Source: Alteromonas sp. V450
Lineage (GTDB): Bacteria > Pseudomonadota > Gammaproteobacteria > Enterobacterales > Alteromonadaceae
Direction of reading: 5' to 3'
Length of the DNA: 64,000 nt
Assembly: GCF_001885075.1 (NCBI RefSeq)
Contig: NZ_MODU01000004.1
Coordinates: 2,852,001-2,916,000, forward strand
This document shows positions 47,845 to 57,697 of this stretch, piece after piece. Position 1 is the first letter of the stretch. Each line of letters begins with the position of its first letter. The notes beneath the pieces were generated by a model. It saw nothing but the letters and a program-made list of their open reading frames with translations, had not been told where the DNA came from and ran no database searches. A program made the position numbers and the translations under genes.

Positions 47845-49068
47845 ATGTTTGCTTATGTCGCACGACAACCTATTTTTGATATAAATAAGAGCGTTTATGC
47901 TTACGAATTACTCTTCAGAGCTGGTGAAGAAAACTGCTTTCCAAACATTCCTCCTGATGAAGCAACGTCCAAAATCCTGACCTCTACACACCTAAGTCTT
48001 GGCATTGATGAGATAACGGGCGATAAGAAAGCCTTCATAAACTTTCATCGTGATACATTGATGTTTCGATTTCCCACTTCACTTGATGCGTCTAAAGTCA
48101 TTATTGAAATCGTAGAAACTGTAGACGTAGATGACGCACTAGTCGCCGCGTGCAAACATATTCGTGGTCTTGGCTACCCCATCGCACTTGATGATTACGA
48201 CATGAACGGCAAGTGGGAGGCATTCATACCTTTTACCAGTGTTGTAAAAATTGACATAACCGAAATTCCACACGAAAAAATCCCTGCGTTGGTTGAACGA
48301 TTCAAGTCTTACAAAATAAAGCTCGTCGCTGAGAAGATAGAAACGCATGCTGAATTCACTAAGTTTAAAGAGATGGGGTTCGACTTTTTCCAAGGTTACT
48401 TCTTAGCTAAACCAGAAATTGTAAGGCATAGAAAGCTAGGCCCTAGCCAGCTAACAATGTTGCAGTTGCTAAGTCTCAGTAACCAACCCAAATTGAATTA
48501 TGACGAGGTCAATAAGATTATTGAGCGCGATCCTTCGTTAACCTACTTACTTTTGCGATTTATCAATAACCCAATGGTAAACAAACGCAACAAGATAACC
48601 TCACTCAAACATGCCTTGGCGTTTATGGGAGAAATAGAGGTAAAAAAATTTATTTCGCTACTCGCGCTAGCTAATTTAAGTGAGAATAAGCCAACTGAAA
48701 TTATGCAAATGGCCTTAGTAAGAGCTAAGTTTTGCGAGCTTGTTTACAGTCAACTGTATGCAGATAAAGATCCTTTAACCGGTTTTCTCACCGGGCTCTT
48801 ATCCTTGCTTGATGCAATGATGGAACAAAATATCGACGAGCTTGTACGCAAAGTACCCATTAGCGATGAAGTAAAAAATGCATTATGCGGTGTACCAAGC
48901 GCACTTCGGCACTGTTTAACGCTTTCGCAATTTTTTGAACGCGCAAAATGGACTGGTGTGCGAGCATTTGCCGTTAAATATAATGTGAAACAAAACCTGC
49001 TCCATAGTTATTACAGCGACGCTATGAAATGGGCAATGCAAGTTCATAATGCCGCGCTAGAAAGTTAA
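47845..49068 (+). CDS. EAL-HDOD signalling protein, copy 1
   Basis: A 407-residue protein with an N-terminal EAL-like domain (about 1-200) and a C-terminal HDOD domain (about 205-400; TSLKHALAFMGEIEVKKFIS). The EAL motif reads YELLFR and the metal-binding acids are mostly missing, so phosphodiesterase activity is unlikely; a CdgJ-like or scaffold role in motility or biofilm control is possible. It is followed 130 bp later by a paralogue. Confidence 0.88.
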   Translation: MFAYVARQPIFDINKSVYAYELLFRAGEENCFPNIPPDEATSKILTSTHLSLGIDEITGDKKAFINFHRDTLMFRFPTSLDASKVIIEIVETVDVDDALVAACKHIRGLGYPIALDDYDMNGKWEAFIPFTSVVKIDITEIPHEKIPALVERFKSYKIKLVAEKIETHAEFTKFKEMGFDFFQGYFLAKPEIVRHRKLGPSQLTMLQLLSLSNQPKLNYDEVNKIIERDPSLTYLLLRFINNPMVNKRNKITSLKHALAFMGEIEVKKFISLLALANLSENKPTEIMQMALVRAKFCELVYSQLYADKDPLTGFLTGLLSLLDAMMEQNIDELVRKVPISDEVKNALCGVPSALRHCLTLSQFFERAKWTGVRAFAVKYNVKQNLLHSYYSDAMKWAMQVHNAALES

Positions 49069-49198
49069 GACAAAGATGGATAAGGCTCGAAGAGCAGTAA
49101 TTTTTTTAGGAAAAGTTGTTAGATTGCTTTTAGTTATCATAAACTACAATATCAGACTTAAAATCAGATACTCATTTTTGTGGTAACGGGAAGGTCCT

Positions 49199-50434
49199 AT
49201 GTTCGCGTTTATTGCTCGCCAACCTATTTTAGATAAAAGCAAAAGCGTATTTGCTTATGAATTGCTTTTCAGAGACGGCAAATCCGGTGCCTTTCCTGAA
49301 CACAGTGAGCAAAAATCAAAATTTATAAACGAACACTTTCATCCTTTAGGTCTTGATGACATCAGTGGCGAAAAAGCGTCGTTTATAACTTTTTCTACCG
49401 ACACACTCGTTTCTCGTTTCCCTACATCACTCAACCCTGAATCTGTAGTGGTAGAGTTGGCAGATCCGGCCGATACAACGAGCGGGTTATTTGAAGCGTG
49501 CCAGCATATTAAACAGATGGGATTCAAACTGGCTATCGACGACCCTATGATGGTAGGCATCAAGCACAGTATTTTTCCCTTGATTGATATTGTAAAAGTT
49601 GATGTGTCAAAAACACGCTTTGAAACAATTGAAAAGCATATACCACAATATCACGATGCGAGCGTTCAGCTTGTCGCTGAACAGGTTAATACACAAGACA
49701 ACTTTTCTACTTGTGTTGAGCTGGGATTTGACCTTTTTCAGGGGTACTTTTTCTCTCAACCAGAAGCCCGAATATTGCGACAGCTCCCTGCGTCCAAAAT
49801 GAACATTGTCGACTTAATGGGTGAGAGTTCTAGTAGTCAGTTCGATATTAATCGTATCAGCCAAATTATTGAGCGCGATGCTACGCTAAGCTTTTTGCTG
49901 CTTAAATTTATCAACAACCCAATGATAAACAAACGCTTTAAAATCACATCATTAAAGCATGCACTCAATTACATGGGCGAAGTGGAAATAAAGAAATTTA
50001 TTGCGCTTCTCAGCCTGACTAACCTCGGTGACGAAAAGCCGTTAGAAATAATTCATATGTCACTTGTGCGAGCAAAATTTTTCGATTTATTGGCGGAAAA
50101 AAGAGGGATTAAAAACAATCCTCCTATCGCTTTTTTAGTCGGCCTGTTTTCTTTACTTGAAGGTTTACTTGATCAATCAATGACGGATATTGTTAATCAG
50201 TTGCCGTTATCTGATGAAGTCAATGAGGCCTTGTTGGGCAAAAATTTGGAAATAAACAATTACATGACATTGGTTCGCGCGTTTGAAAGCGCGTTATGGA
50301 TGAATGTAATCAAGCAAGCTAAATTGCTTAACACCGACCAGAAACAACTTCACATGCTCTACAACCAAGCAATCGTTTGGGGCAATGGTGTGCGAAGCGC
50401 GATATCACACCACTACCCAAAAGCGACGGCTTAA
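49199..50434 (+). CDS. EAL-HDOD signalling protein, copy 2 (tandem paralogue)
   Basis: A 411-residue paralogue of the preceding protein, with the same start pattern (FARQPILDKSKSVFAYELLFR-like) and the same HDOD core (TSLKHALNYMGEVEIKKFIA). The EAL part has diverged further (DDPMMV for the DDYDM of copy 1; AEQVNTQ for AEKIETH). A ribosome-like GGGAAGG precedes ATG 49199. The two probably arose by tandem duplication and may form hetero-oligomers. Confidence 0.87.
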   Translation: MFAFIARQPILDKSKSVFAYELLFRDGKSGAFPEHSEQKSKFINEHFHPLGLDDISGEKASFITFSTDTLVSRFPTSLNPESVVVELADPADTTSGLFEACQHIKQMGFKLAIDDPMMVGIKHSIFPLIDIVKVDVSKTRFETIEKHIPQYHDASVQLVAEQVNTQDNFSTCVELGFDLFQGYFFSQPEARILRQLPASKMNIVDLMGESSSSQFDINRISQIIERDATLSFLLLKFINNPMINKRFKITSLKHALNYMGEVEIKKFIALLSLTNLGDEKPLEIIHMSLVRAKFFDLLAEKRGIKNNPPIAFLVGLFSLLEGLLDQSMTDIVNQLPLSDEVNEALLGKNLEINNYMTLVRAFESALWMNVIKQAKLLNTDQKQLHMLYNQAIVWGNGVRSAISHHYPKATA

Positions 50435-50445
50435 CATTGCTGTCG

Positions 50446-51432
50446 CTAGCTGGGCTCAATTTGTCTTACATGACGTTGCACTGAAATTAATGACCCCAAC
50501 AGACCTAGTAGTATCGACAACCCCAACATGATTAGCAGTGCGCTACCAGTTAACCCCGTTATATTGAAGTCTTTTTGATACATTGCGGCAAAATTACTGA
50601 TACTGGAGTCCATCCACCACAATATTAGGATAACGGCAAACCACGCTATCAGGCCACCTAACAATCCAAACCAGAAACCGGTGTATAGGAAAGGGCGATG
50701 GATAAAAGCATCGGTTGCACCTACTAGCTTCATTACCACTATTTCATCGTATTTATTCAATATGTTTAATCGGATCGTGTTACCAATTATGAGCACGACA
50801 GCGATAAAAAGCAGTAAGCCAATAAGTGTAACAAGGTCTTGCGCAATACTTATGACCGCATATAAGCGTTCCAACCACTCAATGTCTAGCTTGCCGATAT
50901 CAACCTCTCGCTGTTGGCGAAGTCTATCAAGTAGGGCTTTAGCAGCCGTAGGTGACGCATGTTTTTCTACTGGCGTTACTAAAACCACGTCGGGTAATGG
51001 ATTTTTTTCTAAGTAAGCTATGGCATCGCCCAGCCCTGACAACAACTGAAATTCCTTTAGCGCCTCATCAGCAGGTATGTAGACTACCTTATCTATCTCT
51101 TGCCACGTATTAAGCCTGGCAACGAGCTGTTGCGAGCTAGCGGCATCAATATTAGGTTTAAGAAACAGTGAAATCTCTGACGCTTGGTCCCAACCCGCGG
51201 TAATCTTTTCTGTATTTTTTACCATTATATAGAGCGTGCTTGGTAAAGTGATGCTCAACCCAAGAACACCGATTGTCATCAGTGACGCGATGGGCTGACG
51301 CCATAACTCTCCTAAGCTTGCAAGTGCTTGCCTAACGTGACTAACGAAGAACATAAATATGAGCTGTAGAGCACCAATTTTTGCCGACATTGCGCCTCGT
51401 TTTCGGCCTTGAAATAAGATACTCATGATCAC
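50446..51432 (-). CDS. ftsX: FtsX, cell division ABC-type permease
   Basis: A 328-residue membrane protein with four transmembrane helices (about 55-75, 205-230, 255-280, 300-320) and a large periplasmic domain. With FtsE it regulates septal amidases through EnvC. The start is GTG 51432 overlapping the ftsE stop, or ATG 51426. GATDAFIHRPFLYTG is the conserved FtsX cytoplasmic segment. Confidence 0.95.
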   Translation of the reverse strand: MIMSILFQGRKRGAMSAKIGALQLIFMFFVSHVRQALASLGELWRQPIASLMTIGVLGLSITLPSTLYIMVKNTEKITAGWDQASEISLFLKPNIDAASSQQLVARLNTWQEIDKVVYIPADEALKEFQLLSGLGDAIAYLEKNPLPDVVLVTPVEKHASPTAAKALLDRLRQQREVDIGKLDIEWLERLYAVISIAQDLVTLIGLLLFIAVVLIIGNTIRLNILNKYDEIVVMKLVGATDAFIHRPFLYTGFWFGLLGGLIAWFAVILILWWMDSSISNFAAMYQKDFNITGLTGSALLIMLGLSILLGLLGSLISVQRHVRQIEPS

Positions 51433-52118
51433 TCTCCCGTTGTTTCTGACGAACTAGAGAGGCCGTCTGTAATCATCTGCCCATTTTTCAACGTCAACGT
51501 GCGATAACGCATGCGGGCAATCAATCCTAAGTCGTGCGTTGCAATTAGTACCGACACACCTGCTTGATTGAAATCTTCGAAAAGGCGAATTATTTCCATA
51601 GACAGTTTAGGATCGAGGTTTCCTGTAGGCTCATCAGCAAGTAACAGCGGCGGTTTATTAACCACTGCTCGCGCTATACCTACTCTTTGCTGCTCACCGC
51701 CCGACAACGTAATAGGTAAACTTCGCGCTTTACTGCGAAGTCCAACCATTTCCAACGCTGCCTCTACACGTTTACGCGTTTCTTTGTGCGTGTAACCCTC
51801 TATAACAAGTGGAAGAGCTACATTGTCAAAGACACTTTTTTCCATCAGCAGGTGATGATTTTGGAAAATCATTCCTATATCGCGCCTGATGTAGGCGATA
51901 TCTCGACGCGTGATACTGTTTAAGTCGTGGCCGTTAATAAGAACGCGCCCTACTGTTGGGCGCTCCATAATACTGATAAGTTTAAGCAGCGTACTTTTCC
52001 CGGCACCAGAGTGCCCAGTTAGAAAGGCCATTTCGCCGGGCGCAATGTGAAAGTTCACCTTGCTAAGGGCGCGTTGCCCGCCTGGATAGGTTTTGCTTAC
52101 CTGCTCAAACTTTATCAT
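51429..52118 (-). CDS. ftsE: FtsE, cell division ATPase
   Basis: A 229-residue ATP-binding partner of FtsX. Walker A GHSGAGKSTL (about 36-45), signature LSGGEQQR, Walker B LLLADEPTGNLD. It overlaps ftsX and follows ftsY by 26 bp, as in E. coli. Confidence 0.97.
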   Translation of the reverse strand: MIKFEQVSKTYPGGQRALSKVNFHIAPGEMAFLTGHSGAGKSTLLKLISIMERPTVGRVLINGHDLNSITRRDIAYIRRDIGMIFQNHHLLMEKSVFDNVALPLVIEGYTHKETRKRVEAALEMVGLRSKARSLPITLSGGEQQRVGIARAVVNKPPLLLADEPTGNLDPKLSMEIIRLFEDFNQAGVSVLIATHDLGLIARMRYRTLTLKNGQMITDGLSSSSETTGE

Positions 52119-52144
52119 TGTTTTTCCCTACCGCTTTGCTGGTT

Positions 52145-53374
52145 TTAGCTTTCAGGTGTGTCCATTTCGCTAAACAACGCATCTATAAATTCTTGTCCGT
52201 TGAACTGGCGTAAGTCATCGATACTTTCGCCAACACCTATATACCTTATAGGAATTTTAAACTTATCGGCAATAGAGAATATAACACCGCCTTTTGCTGT
52301 GCCGTCTAGTTTGGTAAGCGTGATACCTGTTAAGCCTACCGCTTCGTTAAACAAGTTGGCTTGGCTAATGGCGTTTTGACCAGTACCAGCGTCTAGTGTA
52401 AGCATTACTTCGTGAGGCGCATTCGGATTGAGCTTCTTCATTACGCGAACCACTTTCTTAAGCTCTTCCATCAGGTTGCTCTTATTCTGCAAGCGCCCTG
52501 CCGTGTCAGCAATGAGGATATCGGTGCCGCGCGACTTCGCCGCTTCCAGCGCATCATAAAGTACCGACGCACTATCAGCGCCCGTGTGCTGTGCAATAAC
52601 CGGAATATCGTTGCGCTCGCCCCACACTTGAAGCTGTTCAACTGCAGCAGCCCTAAATGTATCACCCGCAGCAAGCATCACTTTCTTTCCTTCTTGCTGG
52701 AACTGCTTTGCTAGCTTACCAATAGTTGTGGTTTTACCCACACCATTTACGCCGACCATTAAGATAACGAACGGACCTTCACTTGAATCATGCGCCTGCA
52801 TCACGTCTGATAGAGGCTGATTCACTTGAGACAACATGCCCGACATTTGCTGCTTCATGATCTCCAGCAAGGCTTCGGCATCTTTCAAATCTTTTCGAGA
52901 GGCGCTGTCCGTTAGGTGATCGATGATTTTTTGCGTGGTATCCATACCAACATCAGCGACTAAAAGCTGTGTTTCAAGGTCTTCATACAGCTCGTCATCG
53001 ATGGTTTTACCTTTAAACAGGCTAACTATACCGCTGCCTAAGTTCTCTTTTGTACGAGATAAGCTTTCTTTCAAACGCGCAAATAGCGATTTCTTTTCTT
53101 TCGGCTTTTCCTCAACCTCTGCCTTAGCGCGGGCCTCCTCTTCCGCTTGCGCTTTTGCCTGCGCTTCAGCCTCTGCCTTAGCGCGAGCTTCTTCTTCCGC
53201 TTGCGCTTTTGCCTGAGCTTCAGCCTCTGCCTTTAAGCGAGCATCTTCTTCTGCTTGAGCCTTCGCCTGTGCTTCAGCTTCAGCCTCTGCCTTTAGGCGG
53301 GCTTCTTCTTCCGCTTGGGCTTTTTGTTTCTCTGCTTTCTTGTTCTTATTGAACCAGCCAAAAAGTTTCGACAT
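52145..53374 (-). CDS. ftsY: FtsY, signal recognition particle receptor
   Basis: SRP receptor GTPase, 409 residues. The N-terminal acidic/helical A domain (about 10-95) is built from AEAEAQAKAQAEEEAR-type repeats. The N domain (about 100-185) and G domain follow: P-loop GVNGVGKTTT, DTAGR and TKLDG motifs, and a C-terminal segment RYIGVGESIDDLR. First gene of ftsY-ftsE-ftsX, divergent from rsmD. Confidence 0.97.
   Translation of the reverse strand: MSKLFGWFNKNKKAEKQKAQAEEEARLKAEAEAEAQAKAQAEEDARLKAEAEAQAKAQAEEEARAKAEAEAQAKAQAEEEARAKAEVEEKPKEKKSLFARLKESLSRTKENLGSGIVSLFKGKTIDDELYEDLETQLLVADVGMDTTQKIIDHLTDSASRKDLKDAEALLEIMKQQMSGMLSQVNQPLSDVMQAHDSSEGPFVILMVGVNGVGKTTTIGKLAKQFQQEGKKVMLAAGDTFRAAAVEQLQVWGERNDIPVIAQHTGADSASVLYDALEAAKSRGTDILIADTAGRLQNKSNLMEELKKVVRVMKKLNPNAPHEVMLTLDAGTGQNAISQANLFNEAVGLTGITLTKLDGTAKGGVIFSIADKFKIPIRYIGVGESIDDLRQFNGQEFIDALFSEMDTPES
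53116..53335. repeat. Tandem repeat in the 5' part of ftsY
   Basis: Four units starting at 53116, 53170, 53224 and 53284 (spacings 54, 54, 60 bp), each opening with CCTCTGCC. They encode 18-20-residue Ala/Glu/Lys helices. Confidence 0.85.
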
Positions 53375-53461
53375 CGTTAGGACAAATCCTTATAAATTCT
53401 TATCAAATTCGGCTACACTTGCCGCCTAATGTATGAACGCATGATACCATTGTCAGCCACT

Positions 53462-54112
53462 ATGAAGCGAGTTTCTCGCCCTACTCGGGCACCATCTTCT
53501 GCAAAAAAACGTCTTTCACCAAAAAATGGGAAAGTAAAAGGCGCAAATAGCGCTGGCCAAGTACGCATTATTGGTGGTCGATGGCGTGGTAGAAAGTTAC
53601 CCGTGCTTAATGCTGAAGGGTTACGGCCAACCACAGATAGAAATAAAGAAACCTTATTCAACTGGTTGATGCCTTTTATCAACGATGCACGCTGCCTAGA
53701 TGTATTTGCGGGTTCTGGTGGGTTGGGCTTAGAAGCATTGTCTCGCTATGCTGCACATTGCGATTTTATAGAACTCGATAAACAAGCGGCAAGTCAACTT
53801 AAGAGCAACCTTACGTTGCTAAAAGCAAACGACCAGGCATCGGCTGCTGTCCATCAAGGTGATGCACTCGGTATTCTAAGCGGTATTAGCACAACACCTT
53901 ACGACATTGTCTTCGTCGACCCGCCATTTGCAAAATCATTAGTCGCGCCTACGCTAGCTGCGTTAGAAGACAACAAACTTGTTCAAAGCGGTAGCGTGGT
54001 ATACATAGAGCACGAGAGTACGCTGACAACACCCGCTCTCCCTGCCCATTGGAAAATTATTAAAGACAAGCAAACAAGTGCGCTTCGCTATATGTTAATT
54101 GAGGTAAGCTGA
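53462..54112 (+). CDS. rsmD: 16S rRNA (guanine966-N2)-methyltransferase
   Basis: SAM-dependent methyltransferase of helix 31. GQVRIIGGRWRGRKLPV and GLRPTTDRNKETLFNWL match E. coli RsmD. Motif I LDVFAGSGGLGLEALSR and catalytic DPPF (FVDPPFAK) are clear. A basic N-terminal tail of about 30 residues precedes the core. ATG 53462 is chosen; 53429 is also open, and neither has a good ribosome site. Confidence 0.95.
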   Translation: MKRVSRPTRAPSSAKKRLSPKNGKVKGANSAGQVRIIGGRWRGRKLPVLNAEGLRPTTDRNKETLFNWLMPFINDARCLDVFAGSGGLGLEALSRYAAHCDFIELDKQAASQLKSNLTLLKANDQASAAVHQGDALGILSGISTTPYDIVFVDPPFAKSLVAPTLAALEDNKLVQSGSVVYIEHESTLTTPALPAHWKIIKDKQTSALRYMLIEVS

Positions 54113-54266
54113 TTGACGTAGCGCAGTTGAGCTTGAATTTGCTGTGAGTTTTGGCTAAACACTCGGCATTCAAAACAAAAGACGCCAGAAGAAAAAGCGC
54201 ATGAACTACACGTACATGCACGAAGCCTAGCAATGGTTTTAGCTAGGCTAATCTCACATCGTACAT

Positions 54267-54848
54267 TTATTGAAGTTCAAGACCAATATTTGAGATACCA
54301 GCTTCCAAGGCAAGGGCTTTCATCTCGTCTGCCGCTTTCGCTGGGTACTTAGCTTGCTCAACATAATCAAGCAGTTCGTTTTGTACCTCAACTTCAAATG
54401 CCATCAACGGGTGCTCTTTTACGGTCTCGTCGTCCGCCTCTTCACTTTCTAGTAAAAAGGCTTCAACACTGCCTTGAGACAATTTACTGATCACCACGGC
54501 ACCTTGTGGATCATCTCCAGCCATCAAGTTAAGAAGCCCGGCTAGCCCAATCGCCGCATCAATGGCCGGATAAACGCCGTAATTGTCGTGTTCGCTGGTG
54601 TCGGGCGTAGCAACTTCCACTTTCTCTAGCTGCACGGCAATATTAAATTTACTCTTAGGAGACTTCAGCGTTTCCCACACTAAGTTTAAACAGTTGCGCA
54701 GTGCACTTGCGTCGCCGCTTTCTGTCAATTCGCAAAAAAGCATGTAGTTGGGCAACATTCGTTCTAGTAACGCCGCACCAAATGCAACGGCTTTCCAGCC
54801 TTCCAAGGCGCGAACACGCCCAAAGGTATTTAGTTTTTGCTTTGCCAT
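54267..54848 (-). CDS. YjaG-type protein (DUF416)
   Basis: A 193-residue acidic cytosolic protein of the DUF416/YjaG family (RVRALEGWKAVAFGAALLER start; YPAIDAAIGLAGLL core). No catalytic residues are known. It directly abuts the marC-type gene (1 bp), so the two are co-transcribed. Confidence 0.85.
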   Translation of the reverse strand: MAKQKLNTFGRVRALEGWKAVAFGAALLERMLPNYMLFCELTESGDASALRNCLNLVWETLKSPKSKFNIAVQLEKVEVATPDTSEHDNYGVYPAIDAAIGLAGLLNLMAGDDPQGAVVISKLSQGSVEAFLLESEEADDETVKEHPLMAFEVEVQNELLDYVEQAKYPAKAADEMKALALEAGISNIGLELQ

Positions 54849-55451
54849 TTAAAGGGCTCCAGTGGCATGCATGAAATATTTGGTAACGCCATCAAGAAGC
54901 ATTTGGATGGCGATCATAACAAGGATCATACCCATTAATCGCTCCATCGCAACTAGGCCACGTTCCCCTAAAATTTTATGGAATACATTTGAGAATAATA
55001 AAATCACTGCGCTAATTGACCACGACGCAGCAAGCGCAATCGACCAGTCCACCATTCTGTCTGGTGCTTGATTAGCTAGCAGAATTAGTGCTGCTAGCGT
55101 TGAAGGCCCAGCAATCATAGGAATAGCGAGCGGCACTAAAAAAGGCTCTTCCCCTACCGCGAGTCCGCTTGGGTTACCAGAAGACGGAAATATCATCTTC
55201 AGCGCGATAAGAAATAAAATTATACCTCCAGCAATGCTCACGGTTTCTTGCTCCACATTTAAAAAGTTGAGCACCGATTGACCGCTAAATAGAAATAGAA
55301 ATAAGATGCCAAGGGCGAATAATAACTCACGAATGAGAATAAACTGACGTCGTTTCGGCTCAATCGATTTTAGCACCGACATGAAAACCGGCAGGTTACC
55401 GAGAGGATCCATGATCAGAAAGAGCATAACGGCAGCGGACCAAGTATCCAT
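54849..55451 (-). CDS. MarC-family integral membrane protein
   Basis: A 200-residue protein with six predicted transmembrane helices. The family core is LFLIMDPLGNLPVFMSVLK (about 10-28) and VPLAIPMIAGPSTLAALI (about 107-124). MarC/YhgN proteins were once linked to multidrug resistance, but the role is unproven. First gene of the pair with yjaG. Confidence 0.88.
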   Translation of the reverse strand: MDTWSAAVMLFLIMDPLGNLPVFMSVLKSIEPKRRQFILIRELLFALGILFLFLFSGQSVLNFLNVEQETVSIAGGIILFLIALKMIFPSSGNPSGLAVGEEPFLVPLAIPMIAGPSTLAALILLANQAPDRMVDWSIALAASWSISAVILLFSNVFHKILGERGLVAMERLMGMILVMIAIQMLLDGVTKYFMHATGAL

Positions 55452-55618
55452 TTATTTTCTGTCTCCGATTAAGAGCGTGAACTCAATTTAAGCACAAACT
55501 CAAGAGTATAACTCAAGATATATGCTGAATGATGGCTTTGGCGCGCAATGGTAAACCAAGCGGTGAGAGTTAAAAACACCTTTTAACATTCTGTGGCGAT
55601 TCTTTGATAACGGTTAAA

Positions 55619-55921
55619 TCATTCCGCACAGATAGTTACACAAACAGCGAGACTTAAAATGCTTGTAATTGCGGCGTTTTGCTGAAGATATAATGGTTCT
55701 ATACCAAGGTAACACAACAAAAGAATCGCTAAAAAGACTCGAAAAAAAGAGAAAATGCGCTTAACTAAGACAATAGGAATCAACACACGGTAGTCGCTCG
55801 GAGTTTTTTCGCCTTTTAGGTAATGTCTAAAGAATAGCGCCTCTGATGTAATAATAGAAAATGGTTGGCTTCGCCTAGAGCAGAGGCTTTGTTTATACAA
55901 AACAATAACGATAACAATCAA
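55619..55921 (-). CDS. Possible small membrane protein (uncertain)
   Basis: A 100-codon frame with two hydrophobic stretches (about 48-68 and 75-95) and a basic middle. No family recognised and no clear ribosome site. It is divergent from the small HTH gene, 16 bp away. It could be a spurious frame. Confidence 0.3.
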   Translation of the reverse strand: MIVIVIVLYKQSLCSRRSQPFSIITSEALFFRHYLKGEKTPSDYRVLIPIVLVKRIFSFFRVFLAILLLCYLGIEPLYLQQNAAITSILSLAVCVTICAE

Positions 55922-55937
55922 AATAGGAATAATTGCA

Positions 55938-56120
55938 ATGAGTTTGATGACAGTTAAAGAAGTAGCTGCATTTTTAGGCGTTCAAGAGGTACGTGTAGAG
56001 CGTCTTGAGCGTGAAAGCCTTTTAGTATCTAAAGACAAAGATGCTGATGGCAATCCACTTTTCGATAGTGGCGATGTCGAGCGTTATAAAACATTGGCCG
56101 AACGCTTAGGCGGCATCTGA
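55938..56120 (+). CDS. Small excisionase/MerR-type HTH protein
   Basis: A 60-residue protein made of one winged HTH (MTVKEVAAFLGVQEVRVERL, then RESLLVSKDKDADGN). AGGAA precedes the ATG. It is likely a DNA-binding regulator or an excisionase-like relic; there is no integrase nearby. It ends with a strong terminator and is a single gene. Confidence 0.8.
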   Translation: MSLMTVKEVAAFLGVQEVRVERLERESLLVSKDKDADGNPLFDSGDVERYKTLAERLGGI

Positions 56121-56169
56121 TTCACAAAATAAAGGCGATGTGAAATGTCGTAAAAGTTGAAGAAAAAAG

Positions 56170-56208
56170 CAGCGTTCGGCGGCCATTCACGCCGCCGAGT
56201 GCTGTTTT
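56170..56208. terminator. Bidirectional intrinsic terminator
   Basis: CAGCGTTCGGCGGC, loop of 7, GCCGCCGAGTGCTG (two G-U pairs), flanked by A-run and T-run. It separates the small HTH gene and pepB. Confidence 0.85.
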
Positions 56209-56211
56209 AGT

Positions 56212-57495
56212 TTATGCACTATAGTCTTTAAGCATTCTCGCAATGGAGCGAATGCCTTTCGCTGTAGCCCCTACCGGCATTTCAGAGGTTGCCCCGCCAT
56301 GGTAGGCCGCAGCTAAATCTAAATGCACCCAGCCTTCAGGCTTAACAAAGCGTGATAAAAAGCCCGCAGCGTTTGACGCACCGCCACCGCCGCCGCCTTT
56401 CATTGGGCGACTGTTTGCTGTATCAGCGAACGCAGATGGACAACGCTCTGCGTGAAAATCTTCAAGAGGGAGTGGCCAGAAACGTTCGTTTTCTGCCTTT
56501 GCTGCTTTAAGCATTTGTTCGCGGGCATTGTCATCTAACGAGAATACGCCATGGTAGTCAGAACCCAGTGCGACCACCGCAGCACCGGTTAGTGTTGCCG
56601 CATCAATGATTAACGGTGCGCCCGTCTCTGTCGCCGCCATAAGGCCATCAGCTAACACTAAACGTCCTTCGGCATCGGTATTAACCACTTCAACGGTTAC
56701 CCCATTTTTATAGGTAAGCACATCACCCAATTTATAAGCATGACCGCTAATAAGGTTTTCTGCACAGCACAAAATAAGCTGAATACGCTTTTCACTGCCT
56801 TGAGAAATAGATAACCCTAATGCGCCTGTTACCGTCGCTGCGCCGCCCATGTCACATTTCATATCTAACATGCCTTCGCTAGATTTTATGCTGTAGCCAC
56901 CGCTGTCGAACGTGATGCCTTTTCCTACGAGTACGGCATCAACCGGCGCATCCGTATTACCTGTTGGGTTGTAATCAAGTACCAGCATTGCAGGGGGACG
57001 TTCACTACCGCGGCCCACATTATAAATGCCAATCCAGCCCTGCTCTTTTAGATCTTCACCTACCGTCATTGAGTAAGTGACCTTGTCACCACCTAGTGAC
57101 TTAAGCCACTGTGCTGCGCGGGTTGCTAAGGTTTCAGGGCTTAAGTCTTCCGGCGTTTCATTTACTAGCTGACGGGTAAATAGTAACGCCGCGTATTCTT
57201 GCTCTAGCGCTTCTTTGTCAGCCGTTTCGGCCCATTTTATTGACGCTGGCTTACGCGCACGCGTAAAGCTTAGTGCAAAAGCCCACTGCTGCTCTTTATG
57301 CCAGTCACCGCTTAGCGTAACTGCTGGCAGGCTTAAGCCATCTAGCTTTCTTGCCGCTTGCTGAATTAAACGCTCATTAAGCTTGTCGTCAGGCAGGTGA
57401 ATAACTGCACCTGATTCAGTGAAAGAAAGCTTAGCACTCTCGCCCCACACTGCTTCAGCATTGTTTCTAGAAAGGCTAACGGTAAATTCTGCCAT
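56212..57495 (-). CDS. pepB: Peptidase B (M17 leucyl aminopeptidase family)
   Basis: Cytosolic dimanganese aminopeptidase, 427 residues, the same as E. coli PepB. The active-site signature NTDAEGRLVLADG, the lysine in LVGKGITFDSGGYS and KCDMGGAATV are present. A glycine run GGGGGGAS occurs near the C-terminus. It is divergent from sfsA. Confidence 0.94.
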   Translation of the reverse strand: MAEFTVSLSRNNAEAVWGESAKLSFTESGAVIHLPDDKLNERLIQQAARKLDGLSLPAVTLSGDWHKEQQWAFALSFTRARKPASIKWAETADKEALEQEYAALLFTRQLVNETPEDLSPETLATRAAQWLKSLGGDKVTYSMTVGEDLKEQGWIGIYNVGRGSERPPAMLVLDYNPTGNTDAPVDAVLVGKGITFDSGGYSIKSSEGMLDMKCDMGGAATVTGALGLSISQGSEKRIQLILCCAENLISGHAYKLGDVLTYKNGVTVEVVNTDAEGRLVLADGLMAATETGAPLIIDAATLTGAAVVALGSDYHGVFSLDDNAREQMLKAAKAENERFWPLPLEDFHAERCPSAFADTANSRPMKGGGGGGASNAAGFLSRFVKPEGWVHLDLAAAYHGGATSEMPVGATAKGIRSIARMLKDYSA

Positions 57496-57697
57496 TGCGT
57501 TTTATTCCTTATTACATCGTTATATTATTGCAAAGCGCTTTTTGCGCGTGCACAAATGTTTGTTACTCTCTGGCGCCTTGTTTACTGCGCTTGTTGTTCG
57601 CTACGCGCATACGCTATGCGTGCACGTTCAAAAGCACACATATCAATTAGCTAAACACACTAACGTGTTTTCACCTAGATTCTAAAAAAGGCAACAC

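Noticed and set aside
53116..53335. CRISPR-like spacing of repeats
   Set aside because: The units are contiguous, in frame within ftsY and lack unique spacers.
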